Shown: positions 8,614-17,816, numbered from the stretch's first letter. The stretch: DNA of 64,000 nt from Yoonia vestfoldensis SKA53 (GCF_000152785.1 NZ_CH672414.1:1113563-1177562), one strand, 5' to 3'. Notes: generated by a model from the sequence alone, not told the origin. Numbers and translations: made by a program.

Positions 8614-8946
8614 TCAAGATGTCCTGTGTAACCCAGATAGGGTGCCATCGCCAATATCAAAGGTGTCATCCATCACATCACCAATCGTGATGGCCACAAA
8701 AGCCAGACAGTGCAGATAGTCCCGTGTCAGCACGGCTGGGCGCGGCGCGATTGATACGCGCGACAGCGCCGACATCAGCGTGCCGGTGCCATGATCGGGA
8801 TGCGCCGTGCCACAGGCCGCATGATGCGCCGCGCCACGCCGTGCCATATCGAGCAGCCGCGCCAAAAGGGCGGCTCTTTCGCAGGCGGGCAGCAGCAGCA
8901 AGGCCCGCGTGGCCAGTTCCAGATCGGCCAGTTGCAGCCCCCTCAC
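8614..8946 (-). CDS. Small protein of unknown function at the end of the GTA cluster
   Basis: 110 residues, starting with GTG at 8944-8946 that overlaps the TGA of g15 in a GTGA junction, so translation is coupled to g15. The N-terminal part is alanine/leucine-rich and helical (LADLELATRALLLLPACERAALLARLLDMARRG). It is followed by a His-rich segment (HHAACGTAHPDHG) and a hydrophobic part (YLHCLAFVAITIGDVMDD). No catalytic motif was recognised. A longer in-frame version reaches 9063, but its extra residues overlap g15 and look random. Its place between g15 and cysE suggests a GTA-associated role, which is inference only. Confidence 0.7.
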   Translation of the reverse strand: MRGLQLADLELATRALLLLPACERAALLARLLDMARRGAAHHAACGTAHPDHGTGTLMSALSRVSIAPRPAVLTRDYLHCLAFVAITIGDVMDDTFDIGDGTLSGLHRTS

Positions 8947-11900
8947 CCGACGATCCGCGCGGTAAAGGGGCCGGGACCGAACCGGTCGGACACTTGTGCA
9001 ACTTCGACGCGATAGGCCGCCCCGCCATGATCGGCGGCAATCAGGCTCGCGGGATAATGCCAAACCGGCGCGTCCAATGTCACGCTGCGGCGGATGATCC
9101 CGTCACGGATCACGCGGAGCTGATAACTTTCCACCGCCTCGCCCAACGGCACATCCGCGTCGCCCCAAAGATCGCCGTCAATCCGGCTGCACCTGATCCA
9201 TGACAGATGCAGCCCGTCCGCCGCCTGCCGCGCGCGCAGATGCGCCACCGGATAGGGCCGCAGCCCGTTGCCTTGGAACGCCGCGACGGTATAGCGGAAA
9301 CTGGGATCACCCAAGGGCCGCTTGGCCGGGCCATAGCGGAAATGGCGCGCCGCACCGCGCGCAGAAGACGCCAGCACCAGCTGGTCAACACGGGTGTCGA
9401 GCACCACAACGCGTGACCCCGCAGGCCACAGATCCGGCATGATCCCGCGACTGCCCGCCTGCCCGCGCAAAAGCCCGCGCAACCGGAACGCACCCGCACC
9501 CAAAGGCGTGGCATCACGGAATTGCAGCACTTCCCACGCGTCAGGCGATCCGTCACCGATGGCCAGCAGGTTCGCCCCCGCCAGCACCGCCTGCGCCGTG
9601 GCACTGCCCAGCGCGCCGGTCAGCAACCGCACATCAAACCCCGCCTGCCGGTCCCACAGCCCCGCCCGCCCGCGCGGCAGGGGCGTCAGCGTCTCGCCAA
9701 TGCCGGCGGGATCGCGGATAATGTCCTGCAAGGCATAATCGCTGTCCTGCGCGGCACCGTAAACCGCCACCGACCCCGGCCAAGGTGCGCCCGCCACCGC
9801 CAGATGCGGCGCATGGGGGATTTCATCGCCGCGCAGCAAGGGCAGATCAAGAAACAGCAATTCCACCGGCACGGGGGCGGCAAAGGGTTTCAGCACGGCG
9901 GCCTGATCCTCGGACCGGACAGGCTGATAGGTGCCAGCACTGATCCGCGTGGCGTCAACCAATTGCAGACCCGCATCTTCAATCCGGTCGATGCGGTAAT
10001 CCCCCGCATGCCCGGGCAGATCGACAGCAACCACATCGCCCGCCCCCACCGCACGCGAGGGCGGCAGCGCGAAGGTGATACTGTCGCGCGCAACCCGCGC
10101 CTCTTGCAGCCAGCGTGTCGCGATGGCGCGGCCTTCGGCACGGGTCAGCGCCAAGGGCAATTCATGCCGCGCCACGGCAAGGCTGGTCGCATCGGCATGG
10201 GCGGCATCGGCGGCGGCGGGTTCATAATCGCCATCGGCATCCAGATGCAGCACCTGCACGCGCTGTGCGGTCTCTGACGCAGGCGCGCGGGTCAGCGACC
10301 ATGCCTGATCCTGTTCGGGGTCAAGCGCCAGATCGGCCAATCCCAGCTGCGCGCTGATCCGTGCCGTGCGATTGCGGAAAATCAGCGTACCACCCTGTTC
10401 GACCGCATCAAACCCGTAGGCCAGCATCAAGGGCTGCAAGGCCGCCCGCCCGCTGGCCGCATGATCCAGCAGATAGCCGCGCACGATGCCAAACAGCCGC
10501 GAGACATCATAGGCCACAATCCCCGCAGCCTCGCAAATCGCCGCGACAACCGAGGCCAGCGGCAGGTTGGTCGCCCGCCCGCCCAACCAATGCCCGCGCG
10601 CGTAATTGCCCGCATCGGCCCACAGGGTGCGATTGGCCGGAAAGAACGGATAGGGCCGCGCATCCCATGCCCAGACATGCATCCGGCCTGTATCGACCAT
10701 CGGCCCACCATAGACGGACGAGACGGGATTATTGGCAGGGTCGGCATAATGCTGCGTCATCGCGCGCAGATATTGCATCTGCATCAGATCATCGCGCTGG
10801 CCGTTGGAATAATGCGGCAGGCCGGATTCCGATGATTTGGCATCCAGAAACTTGTTGGGCTGGTTGGCGCCTTTGTCGATGGCCGCACAGCCATATTCGG
10901 TAAACCAGACCGGTTTGGATTGCGGCACCCATGCGGTGGGGGTGGCACTGCGCAGGCCCCCCACGCGGTCATGATGCGGCTGGCCCCACCAATTGACGAT
11001 ATCCTTGGTGCGCCAGATCCACGGCTCGCCCAGACCATCGGTGATGGGTTCACGGCGTTGGGCATCGCGGGCCTCTGGTGTGGGATAAAACCAGTCATAG
11101 CCTTCACCACCTGCGATATTGCCGCGCAGATAGGCCAGATCATGGATCGCGCCTGCGCTGGCATCGGCATGGGTATCGCCATCGCGCCAATCGGCCAGCG
11201 GCATGTAATTGTCGATCCCGATGAAATCCACGTTGGGGTCAGCCCAAAGCGGGTCAAGGTGAAAAATCTTGTCCGCCGTCCCTGCGGGCTGATACCCGTG
11301 ATATTCCGACCAATCGGCAGCATAGCTGATCTTGCAATCAGGCCCGAGGATCGCGCGCACATCACCGGCCAGCGCGCGCAGGGCCGCCACCGCCGGAAAG
11401 CTGCCATCACTGCTGCGCACCTGCGTCAGCCCGCGCATTTCCGAGCCGATACAAAAAGCATCGACCCCGCCCGCCGCCGCACATAGATGCGCGTAATGCA
11501 AAATGAACCGCCGGTAGCCGCCATTGGCCGGGCCGGTATAATCGACCCGCGTGCCTTGGACGCTGAAATGCGCAGGTTGCGCTGCGCCCATGAACGCCGC
11601 CACCTCGGCCGCCGCTGTCGCTGTGCCATTGCCCGCCGCCGTGATCCGCCCGCGCCATGGCAAGGCGGGCTGGCCGATGTCGCCGGTCCACGGATCGGGC
11701 AGATCGTTTCCCGCCAGCTGTTCCATCAGGATGAACGGATAAAACACCGCTGCAATGCCGCGCGCGCGCTGGTCGATGATTGCCTGCACCACCGCCGCAT
11801 CCGCAGGCGTGCCGCCATAAACCGGCGCGCCTGCGTCAAAGGCCACACGCGAGGCAGTCGCCCGGGTCAGGCCCGACACGCGCCACGGCATCGCCTGTGC

Positions 11901-12806
11901 ATCCACATCGTTCTGTTCGACCTTTGGCAGCACGGTGCAATCGCCACAGCGCAGGTCATCGCCAAACCATGACACCACCAGCACCAAGGATGTGCAGGCA
12001 GGCAGATCACCTTGCAGCGCATCCATCGCATGGGTGTAATCGGTCTGGCCGGACGGCGCGTTCATATTCACCGCCACCTGTTCGCCAAAACGTGGCGACA
12101 GATACACAGGCTGCGTCGCCAGCCCGTATTCGCCGGTGCCGGGGATCAGCGCCACGCCTTGCACGACAGCAGCAAGGCCCCCGTCCAGCCCGGCGCGGAT
12201 CACCTCGAAGGTCAGTTGCGGAATGCGGTTGCCAAAGCCGCCCAGATCCAGATCCTCGATCACCACATAGGCGGTGCCGCGATAGGCGGGGACATGGCCT
12301 GCACCTTCGACGGCCTCCATCTTGGGGTCGGGGAATTGGTCGGCACTGCCGGTATAGACCCGCATGTTCAGATCATCGGGCGCGATTTCCACCCCATCGG
12401 CCCAGATCCGGCCCACACGGCTGATCGGCCCTTCGCACAAAGCCAAGGCAAAGCTCGCGCGGTAGCTATAGGTCGTGGTCCTTGGCGCGGCAGGCGCGCC
12501 TTTGCCACCGCCGGTCGTGGTGCTGGATTGGGTGAAATGGCTGGCCCAGATCACTTGGCCCCCCACGCGCATGCGGCCATAAACCTGCCCGATATCGCGG
12601 CCTTCGGCAGCCCCCGTCAGGCGGAACCGGTCAACGCGGCCGGTGTCCACCGCAGCGCTGCCCGCGCCCATCAGGCGCTGGTCGATCCGCGCGCCGATCA
12701 TCGCGCCCGCCGCACGACCCGCCGCCGCCATCGACAGCCCCATGACGGTGCCACCCACCGAGCCGCCCAGCGCCATGCCCGCCGCCGCAAGAACAATCGT
12801 TGCCAT
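8943..12806 (-). CDS. GTA megatron / host-specificity baseplate protein (g15)
   Basis: The largest GTA protein (1287 residues), matching RcGTA orf g15, which builds the central baseplate fibre-hub and contacts the host cell. The N-terminus MATIVLAAAGMALGGSVGGT is Gly/Ala-rich and hydrophobic. A region at about 380-780 carries the TIM-barrel-like glycosidase fold (CIGSEMRGLTQVR, FIGIDNYMPLADWRDG, KPVWFTEYGCAAIDKG), followed by phage-tail beta-rich domains and a C-terminal domain related to the Rcc01698 family. The start at 12804-12806 has AGGATC upstream; the longer in-frame start at 12827 overlaps g14. No frame breaks were noticed across 3.9 kb. Confidence 0.93.
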   Translation of the reverse strand: MATIVLAAAGMALGGSVGGTVMGLSMAAAGRAAGAMIGARIDQRLMGAGSAAVDTGRVDRFRLTGAAEGRDIGQVYGRMRVGGQVIWASHFTQSSTTTGGGKGAPAAPRTTTYSYRASFALALCEGPISRVGRIWADGVEIAPDDLNMRVYTGSADQFPDPKMEAVEGAGHVPAYRGTAYVVIEDLDLGGFGNRIPQLTFEVIRAGLDGGLAAVVQGVALIPGTGEYGLATQPVYLSPRFGEQVAVNMNAPSGQTDYTHAMDALQGDLPACTSLVLVVSWFGDDLRCGDCTVLPKVEQNDVDAQAMPWRVSGLTRATASRVAFDAGAPVYGGTPADAAVVQAIIDQRARGIAAVFYPFILMEQLAGNDLPDPWTGDIGQPALPWRGRITAAGNGTATAAAEVAAFMGAAQPAHFSVQGTRVDYTGPANGGYRRFILHYAHLCAAAGGVDAFCIGSEMRGLTQVRSSDGSFPAVAALRALAGDVRAILGPDCKISYAADWSEYHGYQPAGTADKIFHLDPLWADPNVDFIGIDNYMPLADWRDGDTHADASAGAIHDLAYLRGNIAGGEGYDWFYPTPEARDAQRREPITDGLGEPWIWRTKDIVNWWGQPHHDRVGGLRSATPTAWVPQSKPVWFTEYGCAAIDKGANQPNKFLDAKSSESGLPHYSNGQRDDLMQMQYLRAMTQHYADPANNPVSSVYGGPMVDTGRMHVWAWDARPYPFFPANRTLWADAGNYARGHWLGGRATNLPLASVVAAICEAAGIVAYDVSRLFGIVRGYLLDHAASGRAALQPLMLAYGFDAVEQGGTLIFRNRTARISAQLGLADLALDPEQDQAWSLTRAPASETAQRVQVLHLDADGDYEPAAADAAHADATSLAVARHELPLALTRAEGRAIATRWLQEARVARDSITFALPPSRAVGAGDVVAVDLPGHAGDYRIDRIEDAGLQLVDATRISAGTYQPVRSEDQAAVLKPFAAPVPVELLFLDLPLLRGDEIPHAPHLAVAGAPWPGSVAVYGAAQDSDYALQDIIRDPAGIGETLTPLPRGRAGLWDRQAGFDVRLLTGALGSATAQAVLAGANLLAIGDGSPDAWEVLQFRDATPLGAGAFRLRGLLRGQAGSRGIMPDLWPAGSRVVVLDTRVDQLVLASSARGAARHFRYGPAKRPLGDPSFRYTVAAFQGNGLRPYPVAHLRARQAADGLHLSWIRCSRIDGDLWGDADVPLGEAVESYQLRVIRDGIIRRSVTLDAPVWHYPASLIAADHGGAAYRVEVAQVSDRFGPGPFTARIVG

Positions 12807-12807
12807 A

Positions 12808-13242
12808 TCAGATGATCCTTTGTGCAAAGAGGAAACGCGCCGCGATCCGGCGCGCCCAAGGTGCGCTCAGCGGGCTTTCGACAACGCCATGCCCGCTATA
12901 GGCGTGAATGAACGCAGGGGCGGCGCCGGTGACTGACACCAGCCCCAGATGCTTGGCCACCCCGCCCGCGCGCATCCGAAACAACAGCACATCGCCCGCC
13001 GCCAGCGGCCCCGTGGCGGGCGGCATATGGCGCAGCGCGGCCTGCCACAGCCGTTCCTGCCCCTGCGGTTCGGACCAATCGGGCGTGTAGGCCGGAACCT
13101 GTTCCGGCTCTGCCCCATGCAATTCACGCCAAAGCCCGCGCAACAGGCCCAGACAATCGCAACCGACACCCTTGGCCGCCGCTTGGTGCAGATAGGGCGT
13201 ACCGATCCAGTCCCGCGCGGCCAGTACCACGGGCGGCGTCAT
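12808..13242 (-). CDS. GTA cell-wall peptidase, NlpC/P60 family (g14)
   Basis: 144-residue cysteine peptidase expected to open the recipient peptidoglycan during GTA DNA entry, as for RcGTA g14. The start MTPPVVLAARDWIGTPYLHQ at 13240-13242 overlaps the g13 stop in an ATGA junction. The catalytic Cys is in GVGCDCLGLLRGLW and the His in FIHAYSGHGVVES. The DVLLFRMRAGGVAKHLGLV segment is the usual NlpC/P60 core strand region. It ends 1 bp before the g15 start. Confidence 0.93.
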   Translation of the reverse strand: MTPPVVLAARDWIGTPYLHQAAAKGVGCDCLGLLRGLWRELHGAEPEQVPAYTPDWSEPQGQERLWQAALRHMPPATGPLAAGDVLLFRMRAGGVAKHLGLVSVTGAAPAFIHAYSGHGVVESPLSAPWARRIAARFLFAQRII

Positions 13243-14120
13243 GGGTTGCGCCGGCTTTGGCCGGTCAGGTTGCTGTCGCTGCGCGGCACAGCGACCAGCC
13301 AATCATCGCCCGGGATATCGGGAAAGCCCTGAAAGTTCAGCAGATTGGCAAATTTCACGCGGCAGGTCACAGCCGCCTTGTCGCAGCCCGCGGTCAGGGT
13401 CAACATATCCGCCACGCCAATGCCTGCGCGGATCGGGTCCCACAGCGTAATCTCGCGTACCGCGTTCAACAGCCGGTCGGATTTCACCACCCCCGACAGG
13501 CCAGCGGCAGGGCCGGTGGTGACCTGCAATTGCCCCGCCTCAAACCAGCCATCGTTGAACATGGCCTGCCCCGCAAAACGGAACACACGGTTATCTTGCA
13601 CCGCGACAGGCTGTGCGCTGAACCGGTAGGCCGGATCATCCAGCGCGAACCGGCAACGCGCATCCCCCAACACAGCGGAGCATTGCGTCAGATATGACCG
13701 CCCCTGCGGCTGGTTCAGCATCTCGGTCAGCCCGCGAAGTTCGGCCTGAAAGCCACCTTTGGCGCGGGTGATCTCGCCCAGGATGCCCGCAAATTGCAGT
13801 GCGCGGTCGGCCAGCGCATCCCAGCGCACCTGCCAGATGCGCACCATGGCCCCGTCATAGCGGCCCGCGGTGATATCGGCCTCAGATATCGCATCCGACG
13901 ACAGCGCGCCCAGCGCCTCGGTATTGTTCACCGACAGCCCCGTGGTGCTGGACAAGGCGCGCGCAGACAGACCCGTGTCAGGGGCAAAGCGGATACCGTC
14001 AAAGCTCAGCGGCAGATCATGGTCGGTGAACCCCAAGGTCACCCCGTCAAGACGGGTGACGGCCCAGCAATGGCAGGTCTGCGTCGCGCCACCTGCCAGA
14101 TGTGCGGCAAGCCCGGTCAT
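13239..14120 (-). CDS. GTA tail hub protein, DUF2163/BR0599-like (g13)
   Basis: 293 residues, homologous to RcGTA g13, the baseplate hub related to phage lambda L-type tail tip proteins. Two cysteine pairs occur in the C-terminal half (QCSAVLGDARC at about 145-160, and GCDKAAVTC at about 250-260). They are positioned as expected for the iron-sulfur site of this family. An extra TCHC lies at residues 15-18. Both ends overlap neighbours by 4 bp (g12 stop/ATG and TGA/g14 ATG). No abnormality seen. Confidence 0.92.
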   Translation of the reverse strand: MTGLAAHLAGGATQTCHCWAVTRLDGVTLGFTDHDLPLSFDGIRFAPDTGLSARALSSTTGLSVNNTEALGALSSDAISEADITAGRYDGAMVRIWQVRWDALADRALQFAGILGEITRAKGGFQAELRGLTEMLNQPQGRSYLTQCSAVLGDARCRFALDDPAYRFSAQPVAVQDNRVFRFAGQAMFNDGWFEAGQLQVTTGPAAGLSGVVKSDRLLNAVREITLWDPIRAGIGVADMLTLTAGCDKAAVTCRVKFANLLNFQGFPDIPGDDWLVAVPRSDSNLTGQSRRNP

Positions 14121-14746
14121 ATCCGCACCTCGATCACCGGCACGTCGGGGGCCTCGCCCGCCTGAAAGCGTGACATGGATGTGCGGATCGTATCGGTGGC
14201 AAAACGCACCGGCACGTCAAATTCGAACGCCGCCCTGATTTGCGCGCCAATGTCGGGCGGATCGGTGAAACTGACGATGCCGGTCGTAACATCGACGGTA
14301 TAATCCACCCCTGCGACCATCGCATCACCCCCACGGCTGACACGGATCGTGCCTGCGACGGGTTTCGTGATGGGGCGGATATAGCTGGTCTCGCCCGACC
14401 GATAGGTCTTGGACAGCTGGAATTGCGTGGTCAGCTCGTCACCCAGACCGATCAACTGGTCCGGCCCTGCAGTATCCTGCGAGGGCAGGCAGGATTTGTA
14501 ATCCGACCAGTCTTTCCAGCGAAAACCGATCAACTGGCCTTGGCGCGCCTCGAAAAACGCGATCAGCACCGCCAGATCGTCCAGCGCGCTCAGCCCCAGC
14601 CCCGCGTCATAACGCCTGCGCGCATGCGCCCAAGGCGTGTTGCGTTCCTCGTATCCATTGGCAAGGGTGACCACCTCGGTGCGCCGTTCCGGCCCGCCGG
14701 TGGCGCCGAATGACAGGTTGGCGGGAAATCTGATCTCGTGAAACAT
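14117..14746 (-). CDS. GTA distal tail protein, DUF2460 family (g12)
   Basis: 209 residues, corresponding to RcGTA g12 (distal tail ring linking tube and baseplate). Start MFHEIRFPANLSFGATGGPE at 14744-14746 with AAGGAC upstream. A longer in-frame start at 14884 would overlap the tape-measure gene and adds Arg/Ser-rich noise, so it is rejected. Motifs of the family: RRTEVVTLANGYEERN, FFEARQGQLIGFRWKDWSDYKS, and a beta-rich C-terminus ending VPVIEVRI. It overlaps g13 by 4 bp. Confidence 0.92.
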   Translation of the reverse strand: MFHEIRFPANLSFGATGGPERRTEVVTLANGYEERNTPWAHARRRYDAGLGLSALDDLAVLIAFFEARQGQLIGFRWKDWSDYKSCLPSQDTAGPDQLIGLGDELTTQFQLSKTYRSGETSYIRPITKPVAGTIRVSRGGDAMVAGVDYTVDVTTGIVSFTDPPDIGAQIRAAFEFDVPVRFATDTIRTSMSRFQAGEAPDVPVIEVRI

Positions 14747-14756
14747 CGCGTTGTCC

Positions 14757-15416
14757 TTAGCTGTTGCGCTGGCTGCGCTGCATCGCGCGCGCCATCTGCT
14801 GTGCGATCTGCGACTGGCTGCGCTGGAAGCCCTGCACATCGGGTGTGGTGATCTGCATGGTGACATGCACGCCACCGCCACCACCGCCGCGCACGCCCAG
14901 CCGCCCGTCAGGGCCGCGCGCCAGTGGCATGATCGCCTCTGGCCCCGCCTCGCCCATCAATCCGGTGCCGCCGCGCATCGGGAATGTCGTGGGGCTGGAC
15001 ACGATCCCACCCTTGGCAAAGGGCATCACGCGGCCTTGCGAAAACGGCGCACCATCGGCAAAGGGCATCAGGCCGGAGACCAGGCTGTTCAGCCCCCCTG
15101 CCAGCATCCCGCCGAAATGGTCGGTCACAGGTTTCAGCGCGGCATTATAGACCGTGCCAGACATCGACCGGCCCAGACCGGCAAAGACATCCGACAGGGT
15201 CTTGCCATCCAGCACCAGCCCATCCAGCGCGCGGCGCAATCCGTTTGAGAACCCCCGTTCGAGATTGCCCAGATCGCGGGTCGTATCGCTCAGCGCAGTT
15301 TGCGTGCCGCGCAATTGCGCCTCAAAGGCCGCCGTGACAGCCGACACATCGCCAAGGCTGCGTTCCAGCGCGGAAATATCGCTGTCAAAGGCATCAAGCC
15401 GGTCAAGATCATTCAT
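14757..15416 (-). CDS. GTA tail tape-measure protein (g11)
   Basis: 219 residues, corresponding to RcGTA g11. The N-terminal half is helical and heptad-like (SALERSLGDVSAVTAAFEAQL...), fitting a short tail tape measure. It is followed by the conserved FAKGGIVSSPTTFPM and GEAGPEAIMPLARG of tape-measure C-termini, then a Gly-rich stretch and a Gln/Arg-rich tail. Two in-frame ATGs exist: 15420-15422 lies immediately after AGGGT, while 15414-15416 has better spacing and is used here. It overlaps g10.1 by 8 bp. Confidence 0.9.
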   Translation of the reverse strand: MNDLDRLDAFDSDISALERSLGDVSAVTAAFEAQLRGTQTALSDTTRDLGNLERGFSNGLRRALDGLVLDGKTLSDVFAGLGRSMSGTVYNAALKPVTDHFGGMLAGGLNSLVSGLMPFADGAPFSQGRVMPFAKGGIVSSPTTFPMRGGTGLMGEAGPEAIMPLARGPDGRLGVRGGGGGGVHVTMQITTPDVQGFQRSQSQIAQQMARAMQRSQRNS

Positions 15417-15612
15417 CTTCATACCCTATTGGATCATCGGGAAAGGCGCGCGCCAGCGCATCCAGCCCCGCGCGCGTCATCGGCGCAGGCCCGGCCTGCG
15501 CGCCCAGCATCAATTGCAGTTCCGCAGGCGTCAGCGCCCAAAAGACGGCAGGCGACAGGCGCAAGCTGCAAAGCCCCGCGCGCATCAGCCCTGCCCAGTC
15601 CAGCGGTGTCAT
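15409..15612 (-). CDS. GTA small tail-assembly protein (g10.1 position)
   Basis: 67 residues. The position between g10 and the tape measure matches RcGTA g10.1 and the second tail-assembly chaperone of siphophages. The core reads WAGLMRAGLCSLRLSPAVFWALTPAELQLMLGA, typical of this short family (Trp-x-x-PxE/L core). Its start overlaps the g10 stop in an ATGA junction. No programmed frameshift is needed to make it, because it has its own start. Confidence 0.86.
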   Translation of the reverse strand: MTPLDWAGLMRAGLCSLRLSPAVFWALTPAELQLMLGAQAGPAPMTRAGLDALARAFPDDPIGYEDE

Positions 15613-15923
15613 TGCGGCACTGTGAAGGCCCGCGCCAGCAGGCGCGCGGCCAGCCGTGCCGCACCCAGCGGCCCGCCGGGAAAATCCACCGCCAGCAGAT
15701 CATCCGCCTGTCCGCGCCAGCCGCCGCCGCGCAGCCCTGCCACGATCACGGCCATCACATCGCGGCTGGAAAACGCACCACATTCAAACCGCGCCACCAG
15801 ATCGACCAGCGACCCGGTTTGCAGGGTCGCTTCCAGCTCGGCCAAAGCACCCAGCGTCAGCTTGGCCTCGATCACGCTGTCACCGATGGTGACGGCCACT
15901 TCACCCGCGAAAGGATTGGCCAT
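15609..15923 (-). CDS. GTA tail-assembly chaperone, GTA_Gp10 family (g10)
   Basis: 104 residues beginning MANPFAGEVAVTIGDSVIEAKLTLGALAELEATL, the typical opening of the Gp10 family, in which a small beta domain precedes helices (SSRDVMAVIVAGLRGGG). It likely helps load tail-tube subunits or the tape measure. Start and stop overlap neighbours by 1 bp (TGATG with g9) and 4 bp (ATGA with g10.1). Confidence 0.9.
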   Translation of the reverse strand: MANPFAGEVAVTIGDSVIEAKLTLGALAELEATLQTGSLVDLVARFECGAFSSRDVMAVIVAGLRGGGWRGQADDLLAVDFPGGPLGAARLAARLLARAFTVPQ

Positions 15924-16339
15924 CAGACCAGCGCCACGAATTGCAAGGCGCCGCCCGACGCCAGCGCGATTTCATAGCTCGCCTCGCCGTTATGGCTGCC
16001 TGCGTAATCAATGCCGGTGATCTGGAAAGCGCCTTGCAGCATGCCGAAACCGGGGATGATGACCTGAAAATCCGGCATCAGCCCGCCAAAGAAAATCTGG
16101 CGCGCGCGCTCGTCCGTGGCGTCATCCTTGAACACGCCCGCGCCGGAAATCGCGGCGGTTTTCACCCCCGCACCGCCCAGCAATTCGCGCCAGCCCCCGG
16201 TGCTGTCAAGGCTGGTCACATCCACCGTTTCCGCATTCAGGCTGATCCGCGTCGCGCGCAGGCCGGCCAAGGTTTCAAACTGGCCATCGCCGGTCATGTC
16301 GATCTTGATCAGCAGGTCTTTTCCGTTCTGGGCCACCAT
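15923..16339 (-). CDS. GTA major tail tube protein, TP901-1-like (g9)
   Basis: 138 residues. Begins MVAQNGKDLLIKIDMTGDG and contains the family pattern LRATRISLNAETVDVTSLDSTGGWRELL with a C-terminal beta-strand region ending in FVALV. This is the repeating tube subunit of the GTA tail. AAAGGAGAG sits 8 bp before the ATG. A 24-bp gap to g8 is one of the few non-overlapping junctions in the tail genes, in keeping with a separate strong ribosome site for a highly expressed protein. Confidence 0.92.
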   Translation of the reverse strand: MVAQNGKDLLIKIDMTGDGQFETLAGLRATRISLNAETVDVTSLDSTGGWRELLGGAGVKTAAISGAGVFKDDATDERARQIFFGGLMPDFQVIIPGFGMLQGAFQITGIDYAGSHNGEASYEIALASGGALQFVALV

Positions 16340-16363
16340 CGGGGCTCTCCTTTATGATCGGGG

Positions 16364-16777
16364 TTAAATGTCGTCGGCCACACGGGCGCGAAAGGTCAGG
16401 GTGATCTGGCGCATGTTGCCGGTGCTGGTGCGCGCGGCCTTGGCCTTGGTGAAATGCAGGCCGACCAGCGTGCCGCGCGACAGCGTCAATGGCGCATCCA
16501 GCAGCGCATCGCAGACAGCGCCGGCCGCGGCCTTGGCACCGGCGAACCCTGCCGCCTCGCTCAGTACATCAATGCTCAGCGCATGCGTGGCGCCATTGCC
16601 GGTCTTGTCGGAGGCATCGCGCACATCCTCGTTGCCCAGCACCACATAAAGCGGCGGCAAGGGACCGGCAGGCACCGCGTCATAGATCGCAGCCCCCACC
16701 AGCGTGGCAAGTGCCGGATCAGCACTCAGCCGTGTATAAACCGCCGTCTGCAGCGCGGCCGCGATGGCATAGGTCAT
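16364..16777 (-). CDS. GTA tail terminator protein, DUF3168 family (g8)
   Basis: 137 residues with the DUF3168 pattern: ALQTAVYTRLSADPAL, AIYDAVPAGPLPPLYVVLGNE, HALSIDVLSE, and a C-terminal beta strand QITLTFRARV. In RcGTA and siphophages this ring caps the head-proximal end of the tail. The start overlaps the g7 stop in an ATGA junction. Confidence 0.9.
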   Translation of the reverse strand: MTYAIAAALQTAVYTRLSADPALATLVGAAIYDAVPAGPLPPLYVVLGNEDVRDASDKTGNGATHALSIDVLSEAAGFAGAKAAAGAVCDALLDAPLTLSRGTLVGLHFTKAKAARTSTGNMRQITLTFRARVADDI

Positions 16778-17112
16778 GTGGCCACCTCCTCGGTTGCGGT
16801 GCAGGTCAGATACAGACCCTTGTCATCAGCCTCGGTCACCGCCGCGATGGCGAACAACCGCGCGCCCAGCCGGAACCTTTGGCCCGGTTGCGGGCGCGAT
16901 GGCGCACCATGAGGCGCGGCACGCAGGATGATCTGGTAAGGCACGCGCGACAGGCTGGCCGACAGCGCCGCTGCCTCCCGCCCGGTGCCGGGCTTGATTG
17001 CGGCCCAGACGCGGCCCAAGCTCTGCCAGTCGCTGCTGAAACCACCTGCGCCATCAGGGGTCTGCACGCGGTGTTCCAGCACCAGCGCGCGGGTCATTTG
17101 CGGAATGCTCAT
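16774..17112 (-). CDS. GTA head-tail stopper/adaptor protein (g7)
   Basis: 112 residues with the phage head-tail adaptor fold signature: MTRALVLEHRVQTPDGAGGFSSDW, VWAAIKPGTGREAAALSASLSRVPYQIILR, and PGQRFRLGARLFAIAAVTEAD. It is expected to close the neck between connector and tail. It overlaps g6 and g8 by 4 bp each. Confidence 0.91.
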   Translation of the reverse strand: MSIPQMTRALVLEHRVQTPDGAGGFSSDWQSLGRVWAAIKPGTGREAAALSASLSRVPYQIILRAAPHGAPSRPQPGQRFRLGARLFAIAAVTEADDKGLYLTCTATEEVAT

Positions 17113-17696
17113 GCCCGCCCCCCCAGACGCAGATCGCGGAACCTGTCCACCATGGCGGTGACGCTGGGCGGCAGGGCGGCGATGGCCATATCATGGCGGC
17201 TGTCGTAATGATGGGCGGCCAGCATCAGGCTGGCCTGTGCCAGATCGGCAGGCAGGTCCGACCAGTCCGGCCCGAACCCCGCCATCAGCCCGATCCGCAC
17301 CGACCCATGCGGCGGCACCGGCGGCAACACCCCACCCTTGGCCACCAGCGCGGGGCGCGTCGCATCAGCCACCAGATACCATGTGGCGGGGTCGGTGAGG
17401 GTTGCGGCCCCGTCATGGGCCAGCTGCGTGACATGCACGATGGCATTGACCGGCGCGATCGGCAGCAGCTGACGCACCGGATCGCGCCAGGCACGCAGGG
17501 TCCAGGTGAAATCGCGGTCAATCAGGATCTTGCCAGTGCGTGCCTCGATCGCGGCCATGGCGGCGCGCAGATGCCGCAACAACAGCCCGTCCTGATCGGC
17601 ATCATCGACAAAACCCGTGGCAAGGCGCAGATATTCTTTCAGCTGCGCCACCGGCAAAACCGCGTCGGGTACCGGATTTTCTTCGACTAACATCAT
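17109..17696 (-). CDS. GTA head-tail connector protein (g6)
   Basis: 195 residues, RcGTA g6-like adaptor that sits under the portal. The N-terminal helical part (LKEYLRLATGFVDDADQDGLLLRHLRAAMAAIEARTG) is the gp6/YqbG-like connector motif. Then come ILIDRDFTWTLRAWRDPVRQLLPIAPV and a C-terminal helix LAQASLMLAAHHYDSRHD. Start Met at 17696 (a second Met follows) has GGAG 9 bp upstream. A 154-bp gap separates it from the capsid gene. Confidence 0.9.
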   Translation of the reverse strand: MMLVEENPVPDAVLPVAQLKEYLRLATGFVDDADQDGLLLRHLRAAMAAIEARTGKILIDRDFTWTLRAWRDPVRQLLPIAPVNAIVHVTQLAHDGAATLTDPATWYLVADATRPALVAKGGVLPPVPPHGSVRIGLMAGFGPDWSDLPADLAQASLMLAAHHYDSRHDMAIAALPPSVTAMVDRFRDLRLGGRA

Positions 17697-17816
17697 GGAT
17701 TTGCTCCGAGTTCATATGGCACAGCTATCCCGGACACAGACCCACCCGGCCATGCTCGGACGGAAGGGGGGGCTGCTAGACATGGCCGCTTGGGCCTGTA
17801 TCCGGGGGCCGGGCAA

